Shown here: positions 36,117-42,481 of the stretch, piece by piece
Layout: each line of letters opens with the position of its first letter
Numbering within the stretch: position 1 is the stretch's first letter
DNA from: Verrucomicrobiia bacterium
GTDB taxonomy: Bacteria; Verrucomicrobiota; Verrucomicrobiia; Limisphaerales; Fontisphaeraceae
DNA: 64,000 nt
Direction of reading: 5' to 3'
Assembly: GCA_026414565.1 (NCBI GenBank)
Contig: JAOAIT010000015.1
Span: 1-64,000 of the forward strand
Program-made: the position numbers and the translations under genes
Notes under the pieces: model-generated
Database searches by the model: none
What the model saw: only the letters and a program-made list of their open reading frames with translations
What the model was told of the DNA's origin: nothing

Positions 36117-37697
36117 ATGCAAACCACCCGACGCCATTTTATTCAGCTCCTTGGTGTGGGCGCCACCAGCGCACTGGCTTGGCGCAGTTGGGCCGCGCCG
36201 CCAAGGGATAATCCGCTGGCCGCATTGAATCTGGCTTGGACGGCCAAACTGCCGTGGGATCGTGTGCTGGACATCACCACCCTTCCCGGGGAGGGGGAGT
36301 TTTGGGATGCCCGCCTTGAAGCGGCGCAGGCGCGGCTGGCTCCGCAAGGGGGCGGGGTGATTTTCTTCCCCGCCGGCGAGTATCGGTTTGCGTCAGATAT
36401 CCGCCTCCGCAGTGGCATCGTTTTGCGCGGCGCGCCGCCGGAGGGCGCCACGCGCGCGCACGAGGAGAAATTTGCGCCGCCCGCCCGGCTGGAGTTTCCG
36501 CGGTATCAGCCGGTATTTACCGGCTCCGGCACGCCGATTGCCACGGCCTTCAAGGGGATTGTGTTGGAGGATCCCGCCACGGCGGCCAACTGCGGGGTGG
36601 TTCACCTCAGCATCAACCGGGGTTATATCAATCTGGCGGAGGCTGAAAACCATCGCTGTGGCGGTCAGCGGTTGGTGTTCGGCTGCCTGATCCGCAATGC
36701 CGCCGGCGTGGAGCCGGGGATACCTGTGGCCGATGGTTCGCAGCCGGGCTGGCTGCGGTACACGGCCAAATTCCGCTCTGCGATCCGCGTGCATGCCGCG
36801 GAGAATGCGCTGGTGGCCAACAACCGCATTCCCAAGAGCGGAGACGATAATTTTTTGATGGAGGAATATCCCCTGCTGGACCGCCAGAAAAAAGTGGTGA
36901 GGTTTGCGGTGCTGTTTGATTACGACAACCGCCCCGGGATTTATGTGAACCATCATTGCATCGGCGGGGCGGGTGGGTCGGGCAATGATGGCACGCCGGA
37001 GAGCCATCCGTGGGGCTTCCGCCAAGGCAGTGTCATTTGTGATAATTATGTTTATAACACCGGGCGCTGCGCCATTGGCTTCAGCGGGGATGGCGTGCTG
37101 TGCGCGCGGAATGTCATCCGATTTGCGCGGGATGAGTTTCGGCCCACGGTGACGGGGATTCATGCCAGTTACGGCTCGGCCACCAATGACAATCGCGCGC
37201 TGGAGATGCGGGGGTGGCGCTGGGTGGTGGAGGGCAACGATTACGAGGTGTACAGCAACTGGTGTTCCGATAAGAAATATCGCATCAATGACGGGGAGGG
37301 GTTGATGCACGAGGATCATTGCAACTCCATCATCCGCGACAGCCGGCTGGTCAACAACCGGGGCAACAGTTATCTGTCGCTGTTCCATGTGGGCGCCGTG
37401 GAGGGCCTGCATATTGAGGGGAATGACATCTCCACCCCCGGCAACATTGCGGACATTTACGTCACGGCGCCGCGCCACAAGCAGGCGGGGGAATTTCCCG
37501 CGCGGCGGGTGGTCATCGTCAACAACATCACGCGCGCCAACGGCATCCGGCTCATGGGGGCGCCGGCCGCGGAGAATGTCATCAAAGGCAACCGGCATTT
37601 GGGGCCCAAACCTGGGGTCATCCTGAATCAGGCCAATGCCGTGGTGGAGGGCAACGAGAATTACGAGGTGAAAAGCCAGGCCGGGGCCGCCGGCTGA
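36117..37697 (+). CDS. Tat-exported right-handed beta-helix (pectate-lyase-3-like) protein
   Basis: 526 residues from the ATG at 36117. The N-terminus is a twin-arginine signal (TTRRHFIQLLGVG...), followed by a Pectate_lyase_3-type opening ('GEFWDARLEAAQARLAPQGG', 'VIFFPAGEYRFASDIRLRSG') and many short beta-helix coils ('NNRIPKSGDDNFLMEEYPLL', 'VVEGNDYEVYSNWCSDKKYR'). Such proteins act on, or bind, acidic polysaccharides outside the cytoplasm. Export folded by Tat suggests a cofactor or metal, or at least cytoplasmic folding. It is convergent with the DeoR gene 6 bases downstream. Catalytic residues are not identifiable by eye. Confidence 0.8.
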   Translation: MQTTRRHFIQLLGVGATSALAWRSWAAPPRDNPLAALNLAWTAKLPWDRVLDITTLPGEGEFWDARLEAAQARLAPQGGGVIFFPAGEYRFASDIRLRSGIVLRGAPPEGATRAHEEKFAPPARLEFPRYQPVFTGSGTPIATAFKGIVLEDPATAANCGVVHLSINRGYINLAEAENHRCGGQRLVFGCLIRNAAGVEPGIPVADGSQPGWLRYTAKFRSAIRVHAAENALVANNRIPKSGDDNFLMEEYPLLDRQKKVVRFAVLFDYDNRPGIYVNHHCIGGAGGSGNDGTPESHPWGFRQGSVICDNYVYNTGRCAIGFSGDGVLCARNVIRFARDEFRPTVTGIHASYGSATNDNRALEMRGWRWVVEGNDYEVYSNWCSDKKYRINDGEGLMHEDHCNSIIRDSRLVNNRGNSYLSLFHVGAVEGLHIEGNDISTPGNIADIYVTAPRHKQAGEFPARRVVIVNNITRANGIRLMGAPAAENVIKGNRHLGPKPGVILNQANAVVEGNENYEVKSQAGAAG

Positions 37698-37702
37698 TTC
37701 GG

Positions 37703-38530
37703 TCAATGACCGGCGGCCACGGGGCCTTTCAGTTCGGGGTGGTGGCCGTTGTTTTCCATGGCCAGCGGGGCGAGGATCACTTCCACGCCGCGGGCACGGA
37801 TGGCGTCCACCATATCGGGGGGCGCGGCGGCATCGGTGACCACCGTATCAATCTCCTCCAAGCCACAGAGGAAGGACATGGAGCGGCGGCCGAATTTGGT
37901 ATGGTCGAGGCAGAAGATGACGCGCTGGGCCGCCTTGATCATGGCAAGCTGGATTTCAATGAGCAGGGCATGGGAGTTGGTGATGCCCTCCAGCGTCAGG
38001 CCGCCGGCGCCCATGATGGCCACGTCCACATGCAAATCGCTGAAGGTTTTGACCGCCAGCGGCCCCACCAAAACCCCCATGCGCGGGTATAGCACGCCGC
38101 CGGAAAGCATGACCTCCACCTGATTGGAGCTCATGAAGAGCTGCGCCACGGGCAGGGAGTTGGTCACGATTTGGGGGGTTTTGCTCTCCAGGTGCCGCGC
38201 CACGTGAAACACCGTGGTGCCGGCGTCCATGATGAGACTTTGATTGGGCCGGATGAGTTCCGCGCAGGCGCGGCCGATGGCCTCCTTTTCCGCCAGCTCG
38301 TGGGTATCCCGCTGCGAAAAGACAAATTCATCCGAGCGGGGATTGATGATGCGCCCGCCGCCGTGGGTGCGGCGGACGGTGCCCTGGGCCTGCAGGGCGG
38401 TCAGATCCCGCCGGACGGTGGAAATGGAAACGCCCACCTGCTGCGCCAGCTCGTCCAGGGAGGCAAACTCGACCCGTGCGAGGTATTCTTCGATGCGGCG
38501 CTGACGTTCTTCTGGCGGCAAATGAGCCAT
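37703..38530 (-). CDS. DeoR/GlpR-family transcriptional regulator of the microcompartment locus
   Basis: A 275-residue DeoR-type repressor: winged helix at the N-terminus (~19-41, 'SLDELAQQVGVSISTVRRDL') and a sugar-phosphate-sensing DeoR C-terminal domain ('GRACAELIRPNQSLIMDAGT', 'VDVAIMGAGGLTLEGITNSH', 'FCLDHTKFGRRSMSFLCGLE'). DeoR regulators accompany the PVM-type microcompartment loci described in Planctomycetes and Verrucomicrobia, and usually respond to phosphorylated sugars such as fuculose- or rhamnulose-1-phosphate. It is divergent from the PduL gene with 107 AT-rich bases containing direct repeats. It therefore most likely represses the BMC operon. The ligand is inferred. Confidence 0.92.
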   Translation of the reverse strand: MAHLPPEERQRRIEEYLARVEFASLDELAQQVGVSISTVRRDLTALQAQGTVRRTHGGGRIINPRSDEFVFSQRDTHELAEKEAIGRACAELIRPNQSLIMDAGTTVFHVARHLESKTPQIVTNSLPVAQLFMSSNQVEVMLSGGVLYPRMGVLVGPLAVKTFSDLHVDVAIMGAGGLTLEGITNSHALLIEIQLAMIKAAQRVIFCLDHTKFGRRSMSFLCGLEEIDTVVTDAAAPPDMVDAIRARGVEVILAPLAMENNGHHPELKGPVAAGH

Positions 38531-38637
38531 AGTTTTGGCAGATTTTGATAGATATTGATAGAACTCGATTTTATTTGCAAGATTTTATTTGACATTTTTG
38601 CCAGTTTTTGGTTTTTTCGACTCAAACATTTGTTTTT
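38531..38637. promoter_or_regulatory. divergent deoR / BMC promoter with direct repeats
   Basis: This 107-base AT-rich spacer holds two tandem 10-bp units, GATTTTGATA and GATATTGATA (38541-38560). It also holds two copies of GATTTTATTTG (38567-38577 and 38581-38591) with a 14-base period. A TTGACA (38589-38594) could be a -35 element for the BMC operon, although no clean -10 is seen at the expected distance. The repeats are candidate DeoR operators. The assignment is inference. Confidence 0.55.
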
Positions 38638-39315
38638 ATGGCTGTTACCGCACCCGGAGTTCATCGGGCCGAAGTCGAACATTTGGTTCGGCAGGCGGTG
38701 TATCAACGCTTGGGGTTGCCCCTGCCCAAGGCGGCGCGGGCGCCCAATCCGCTGGTGGTGAATGTGAGTGCGCGGCATTGTCATTTGACGCAGGAGGCGG
38801 TGGAGGCGTTGTTTGGGAAAGGCCACAAGCTGCAGGTGTACAAGTGGCTGTATCAGGAGGGACAATTTGCGGCGAAGGAGACGGTGACGTTGATTGGGCC
38901 GCGGAGCCGGGTGATATCCAACCTGCGGATCCTGGGGCCGTGCCGGAATTTGAATCAGGTGGAGCTGGCGTACACGGACGGGATTGCGCTGGGGTTTGAT
39001 CTGCCCTTGCGGCTGTCGGGGGACATCAAAGGCACGCCGGGGGCGATGCTGATGGGGCCGGCCGGATTTTTTGAGATGAAGGAGGGGGTAATCCGGGCCT
39101 TGCGGCATGTGCACATGCATCCGGATGACGCGGCGTTTTATGGGGTGAAACAGGGCGACTGGATGAAGTTGCGGATAGGGGGGCCGTGCGCGGTGACGCT
39201 GGAGAAGCTGCTGTGCCGGGTGGATCCGAGCTTCAAACTGGAGGTGCACATTGACACCGATGAAGGCAACGCCTGCGATTTGCAGGCGGACACCCCGTGC
39301 GAGCTCATCAAATGA
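38638..39315 (+). CDS. pduL: PduL-type phosphotransacylase of the microcompartment
   Basis: 225 residues from the ATG at 38638. It has the PduL core: the zinc-ligand segments 'VVNVSARHCHLTQEAVEALF' and 'ALRHVHMHPDDAAFYGVKQG', and between them 'GQFAAKETVTLIGPRSRV', 'ILGPCRNLNQVELAYTDGIA' and 'LSGDIKGTPGAMLMGPAG'. PduL converts acyl-CoA to acyl phosphate, here probably lactyl-CoA to lactyl-phosphate, and recycles CoA inside the shell. Residues ~8-24 ('RAEVEHLVRQAVYQRLG') are an amphipathic helix linked by a Pro-rich spacer, the pattern of a BMC encapsulation peptide. It is the first gene of the BMC operon, divergent from deoR. Confidence 0.93.
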   Translation: MAVTAPGVHRAEVEHLVRQAVYQRLGLPLPKAARAPNPLVVNVSARHCHLTQEAVEALFGKGHKLQVYKWLYQEGQFAAKETVTLIGPRSRVISNLRILGPCRNLNQVELAYTDGIALGFDLPLRLSGDIKGTPGAMLMGPAGFFEMKEGVIRALRHVHMHPDDAAFYGVKQGDWMKLRIGGPCAVTLEKLLCRVDPSFKLEVHIDTDEGNACDLQADTPCELIK

Positions 39316-39376
39316 TTGGCAACGAGGCGCGGGACAGGATTTTTAACCCAATTCAAAAGCAACCCAAAGGAAACCT

Positions 39377-39667
39377 ATGAGTGAAGCACTCGGCATGATC
39401 GAAACCAAGGGCTACGTGGGCGCGGTGGAGGCCAGCGATGCGATGGTCAAGGCCGCCAATGTGACCCTGGTCAAAACCATCCCCATCGGCGGCGGCATGA
39501 TCACGGTGTTGTGCCGCGGCGATGTGGGCAGTGTCAAAGCCGCCGTGGACGCCGGCGCGAAGGCCGCGGGGAAGGTGGGGGAGCTGATCAGCTCCCACAT
39601 TCTGGCGCGGCCGCACGAGGATTTGGTGAAAACCTTCATTGGCGAACCGGCCAAAGGCGGCAAATAA
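39377..39667 (+). CDS. BMC-H microcompartment shell protein 1
   Basis: A 96-residue single BMC domain: '[20 protein letters not shown]', '[20 protein letters not shown]', '[20 protein letters not shown]' and '[12 protein letters not shown]'. These proteins form cyclic hexamers that tile the flat shell facets, with the central pore lined by the loop IGGGM. A good AAAGGA ribosome-binding site precedes the ATG. It has a Cys next to the RGDV segment. It is one of three BMC-H genes in this operon, and differs from the other two mainly in the pore loop and C-terminus. Confidence 0.95.
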   Translation: MSEALGMIETKGYVGAVEASDAMVKAANVTLVKTIPIGGGMITVLCRGDVGSVKAAVDAGAKAAGKVGELISSHILARPHEDLVKTFIGEPAKGGK

Positions 39668-39703
39668 CCCTGAAGCGAGAACCTTTTTTACCTGAATTGA
39701 GTT

Positions 39704-39982
39704 ATGGCACAACAAGCGATTGGCATGATTGAAACCAAGGGGCTGTGCGCCCTGTTGGAAGCCTGCGACGCCGGCCTGAAGGCCGCCAACGTGCAGTTGG
39801 TGGGCTGGGAAAAGATCGGCAGCGGATATGTGACCGGCTTTTTCCGCGGGGATGTGGCGGCGGTGAAAGCGGCCACGGATGCCGGCGCGGCGGCGGCGGC
39901 CCAGGTGGGCCAGGTGATTGCCGTGCAGGTGATTCCGCGTCCGCACGAGGGGCTGTCCGGGCTGGGCAAATGGCTCCAGTAA
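39704..39982 (+). CDS. BMC-H microcompartment shell protein 2
   Basis: A 92-residue BMC-H protein with the canonical pore sequence KIGSGYVT and the signature '[20 protein letters not shown]', closest of the three to PduA/EutM. It lies 36 bases after BMC-H 1. The C-terminus is short ('[14 protein letters not shown]'). Cysteines in '[11 protein letters not shown]' are not conserved in the neighbours. Its hexamer presumably provides the small-molecule pore for the sugar-phosphate substrate or lactate product. That role is inferred from PduA. Confidence 0.95.
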   Translation: MAQQAIGMIETKGLCALLEACDAGLKAANVQLVGWEKIGSGYVTGFFRGDVAAVKAATDAGAAAAAQVGQVIAVQVIPRPHEGLSGLGKWLQ

Positions 39983-40039
39983 AGTAATTGCGTGGTGCAG
40001 GCGCCCCTGCCCTGCCGGGCCGGGGTGCGTGGAGAGGCC

Positions 40040-41230
40040 ATGAAAATCCTGGTTGCCAATATCGGCTCCACGTCGCTCAAGTGGCGGTTGTATTACTTTG
40101 CCGGGGAGCAGGAGCAGATGTTGCACAAGGGCGGGCTGGAGCGGGTGACGGATTATCCGCAGGCCATCCGCACGTGTTTGGAGCAGCTCCGGGAGGCCGG
40201 GCACATTCAGCAGGCATCGGACCTGGCGGCGGTGGGGTTCAAGACGGTGATGGCGCGGGGCATTACCGGCTGCGTGCGGCTGGAGGAGCGGGTGCTGGCG
40301 GCGATGGAGGCGTTCAACGGCCTTGCGCCGGCGCATAATCCGCCCTACATCACGGGCATCCGGCTGTTTGCGCAGGAAATGCCCGGGGTGCCGCTGGTGG
40401 GGCTGTTTGAGACGGCGTTCTACCAATGGGCGTCGCCGGCCGCGCAGCGGTATGCGGTGCCGGAATCGTGGTATGAGCTGGGGGTGCGGCGCTACGGTTT
40501 TCATGGGGCGAGCCACAAATACATTGCGGAGCGGTCGGCGGAATTGTTGGGACGGGAGGACGTGGCGCGGCGGGTGCGGCAGCTTTATGTGGATGGCGGC
40601 ACGACGCCGGTGCGGGCGCCGGCGCTGCGGGTGATTTCGTGTCATTTGGGCGGCAGCTCCTCCATTACGGGCCTGCGGGACGGGGTGGCGGTGGGCAACA
40701 GCCTGGGGATGAGTCCGCAGTCGGGTCTGCCGCACAACAACCGGGTGGGGGATTTGGACGCCTTTGCGCTGCCGTATGTGCTGCGGCAGACGGGGATGAC
40801 GCTAGAGGAGGCGGAGCGCCAGCTTTGCAAGGAATCCGGGCTGAAGGCCCTGTCCGGAGGTTACAATGACATGCGGGACATCACGGCGCGGGCGCAGCAG
40901 GGGGAGGCGCGGGCGCAGTTGGCGCTGGATCATTTTGTGCATGCGATCCGGCACTGGATAGGGGCGTTTCTGGTGGAGCTGAACGGGGCCGAGGCGCTGG
41001 TGTTCACCGCCGGGATTGGGGAGAACGACTTTGGGTTGCGGGCGGCGGTGTGCCGGGGGCTGGAGGGTTTGGGGTTGGAGCTGGATGCGGCGCTGAACCG
41101 GGAGACGCGGGGGCGGGAGGCGGTGATCAGCACGGCGTCTTCGCGGGTGAAGGTGATGGTGATTCCCACGAATGAGGAGCTGGTGGTGGCGCGGGAAACG
41201 CGGCGGCTGCTGGAGGCGGAGAAGATTTGA
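40040..41230 (+). CDS. ackA: divergent acetate kinase-like acyl kinase of the microcompartment operon
   Basis: 396 residues from the ATG at 40040. It has the acetokinase fold and motifs: 'KILVANIGSTSLKWRLYY', 'LAPAHNPPYITGI', 'YGFHGASHKYIAERSAELLG' (His155, the active-site His180 of Methanosarcina AckA) and 'VFTAGIGENDFGLRAAV'. Two catalytic positions differ: the Arg91 equivalent is K68 (VGFKTVMARG instead of the usual VGHRVVHGG), and the Asp148 equivalent is E124 (LFETAFYQ instead of VFDTAFHQ). Here it would turn acyl phosphate (acetyl- or lactyl-phosphate) into the acid plus ATP, completing the PduL pathway. The stop codon's last base is the first base of the terminal inverted repeat of the downstream cassette. 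Confidence 0.88.
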   Translation: MKILVANIGSTSLKWRLYYFAGEQEQMLHKGGLERVTDYPQAIRTCLEQLREAGHIQQASDLAAVGFKTVMARGITGCVRLEERVLAAMEAFNGLAPAHNPPYITGIRLFAQEMPGVPLVGLFETAFYQWASPAAQRYAVPESWYELGVRRYGFHGASHKYIAERSAELLGREDVARRVRQLYVDGGTTPVRAPALRVISCHLGGSSSITGLRDGVAVGNSLGMSPQSGLPHNNRVGDLDAFALPYVLRQTGMTLEEAERQLCKESGLKALSGGYNDMRDITARAQQGEARAQLALDHFVHAIRHWIGAFLVELNGAEALVFTAGIGENDFGLRAAVCRGLEGLGLELDAALNRETRGREAVISTASSRVKVMVIPTNEELVVARETRRLLEAEKI

Positions 41231-41258
41231 ACCACGAATAGACACGAAGAAACACGAA
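41230..41258. repeat. left terminal inverted repeat of the GxxExxY cassette
   Basis: Starts AACCACGAAT at the third base of the ackA stop codon and continues with further CACGAA units. Twenty-four of 29 bases match the reverse complement of 41685-41713. Confidence 0.7.
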
Positions 41259-41279
41259 TCAACCCCATCATTGATCAAC

Positions 41280-41657
41280 ATGAACGCCCCTGCCATCGCA
41301 CTGAAAGAAGAAGTCTTCCACATTGTGGGAGCGGCGATGGAGGTGTTGAATTCACTGGGACATGGTTTTGCCGAGAAACTTTACGAGAATGCTCTGGTGG
41401 TGGAATTCCAGCTCCGTGGGATTCCGCATCAACAACAACCGCGGTTTGAACTGTTTCACAAGGGCGTTTTGATTGGTCAGTTCATTCCCGATTTAGTTGC
41501 CTACTCGCAGATTGTGGTGGAAATCAAAGTGGTGGATCAAATCACCGATCACGAGCGTGGCCAGTTGCTCAACTACCTCAAAATCACCCGGTGCAAAGTG
41601 GGCGTGCTGCTCAATTTCAAGCGCGCCAAACTGGAATGGGAAAGGCTGGTCCTGTGA
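41280..41657 (+). CDS. GxxExxY family protein
   Basis: 125 residues from the ATG at 41280, with the family signature GFAEKLYENAL (G-x-x-E-x-x-Y) early and 'LVAYSQIVVEIKVVDQITDH' followed by 'QLLNYLKITRCKVGVLLNF', a PD-(D/E)xK nuclease-like core (E in VVEIKVV). The family is widespread and often present in many copies per genome. Its function is unknown, with a nuclease or mobile-element role suspected. The gene is flanked by inverted repeats inside the microcompartment operon. Base composition is visibly more AT-rich than in the BMC genes on either side, which supports insertion. Confidence 0.88.
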   Translation: MNAPAIALKEEVFHIVGAAMEVLNSLGHGFAEKLYENALVVEFQLRGIPHQQQPRFELFHKGVLIGQFIPDLVAYSQIVVEIKVVDQITDHERGQLLNYLKITRCKVGVLLNFKRAKLEWERLVL

Positions 41658-41684
41658 ACCCAAGACATCTTCCCCATGCAAGCT

Positions 41685-41713
41685 TTCGTGTTCATTGGTG
41701 TGCATTCGTGGTT
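41685..41713. repeat. right terminal inverted repeat of the GxxExxY cassette
   Basis: Ends CATTCGTGGTT, the reverse complement of the left arm start. The next BMC-H gene begins 23 bases beyond it. Confidence 0.7.
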
Positions 41714-41735
41714 AACCTAAAAACTCATTAAATCT

Positions 41736-42020
41736 ATGCCTCAAGCGATTGGAATGATTGAGACGCGCGGCCTGGTCGCCCTGGTGGAAGGGACCGACGC
41801 CATGCTGAAGGCCGCCAACGTGGAACTCGCCGGCCCGATGACCCAGGTGGGCAACGCGCTGGTGACCGCCGTGGTGGTGGGCGATGTGGCCGCCGTCAAG
41901 GCGGCAACCGACGCCGGCGCGCAGGCCATCAAGGCGATCAAGGGCGAGCTGGTGAGCGTGCATGTGATCGCCCGGCCGCATCCGGATGTGGAGGCGGTGC
42001 TGCCCAAGAAGGCCAAGTAA
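41736..42020 (+). CDS. BMC-H microcompartment shell protein 3
   Basis: A 94-residue BMC-H protein ('IGMIETRGLVALVEGTDAML', '[20 protein letters not shown]', 'VHVIARPHPDVEAV'). The pore loop reads QVGNALVT rather than the KIGSG(L/Y) of the other canonical copy, so the tight second glycine is lost, and the Arg before GDV is Val. It starts 23 bases after the right end of the GxxExxY cassette. The altered pore suggests selectivity different from BMC-H 1 and 2. That is inference from sequence only. Confidence 0.95.
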   Translation: MPQAIGMIETRGLVALVEGTDAMLKAANVELAGPMTQVGNALVTAVVVGDVAAVKAATDAGAQAIKAIKGELVSVHVIARPHPDVEAVLPKKAK

Positions 42021-42107
42021 CCCGCGCCGGGCCGGGCCGTGCGGGCGTCTCCGGGGACGGAGCACGCCGGGTGCGGTTTTGGCCCGCCGCCAGCCCGGAG
42101 GTCAACC

Positions 42108-42428
42108 ATGTTTCTGGCACGGGTGGAAGGTGCGGTGGTGTCCACCAAAAAGGATCCCAGCATGAGCGGGCGGAAGCTGCTGCTGCTGCGGCCGCAGTTG
42201 GTGGACGAGAAGGATCCCACCAAATTCCGCAACGGCGCCAACACCATTGTGGCGGTGGACAGCGTGGGGGCGGGCGAGGGTGAGCTGGTGCTGTTCTGCC
42301 AGGGGAGCTCGGCCCGGCTGGCGCCCAACCTGAAGGATGCGCCGGTGGATGCGGTGGTGATTGGGATTGTGGACACGGTGGATGTCTTCGGCAAACAGAT
42401 CTACAACGCGCGCAACGCGGGCAGCTAA
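42108..42428 (+). CDS. BMC-P (EutN/CcmL) pentameric shell protein 1
   Basis: A 106-residue EutN/CcmL-fold protein, from the ATG at 42108: 'MFLARVEGAVVSTKKDPSMS', 'GRKLLLLRPQLVDE', 'VAVDSVGAGEGELVLFCQGS' and the C-terminal 'VIGIVDTVDV'. Pentamers of these proteins cap the vertices of the icosahedral shell. It is the longest of the three BMC-P proteins and the most canonical, with the G-A-G-x-G-E loop typical of CcmL. Confidence 0.94.
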   Translation: MFLARVEGAVVSTKKDPSMSGRKLLLLRPQLVDEKDPTKFRNGANTIVAVDSVGAGEGELVLFCQGSSARLAPNLKDAPVDAVVIGIVDTVDVFGKQIYNARNAGS

Positions 42429-42481
42429 GGAGGGACGAGTCGGCCCCTCCCCTGCCCGGCTGCACAACCTAACGAAGCCTT

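Larger units (their letters stand above)
41230..41713. mobile_element. 484-bp inverted-repeat cassette carrying a GxxExxY gene, inside the BMC operon
   Basis: Outer arms at 41230-41258 and 41685-41713 are inverted repeats matching at 24 of 29 positions, each built from ~10-base AACCACGAAT/CACGAA units. Between them is one gene, the GxxExxY protein. No transposase and no clear target duplication are visible. GxxExxY genes flanked by such CACGAA-rich sequence are, to my knowledge, repeated in Verrucomicrobia and related genomes, so this looks like a non-autonomous mobile cassette. It separates ackA from the third BMC-H gene and lies entirely in the operon's spacer. Confidence 0.6.

Noticed and set aside
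41230-41713. A complete insertion sequence
   Set aside because: The inverted repeats are present but there is no transposase, and no clear target duplication, so it is called a cassette only.
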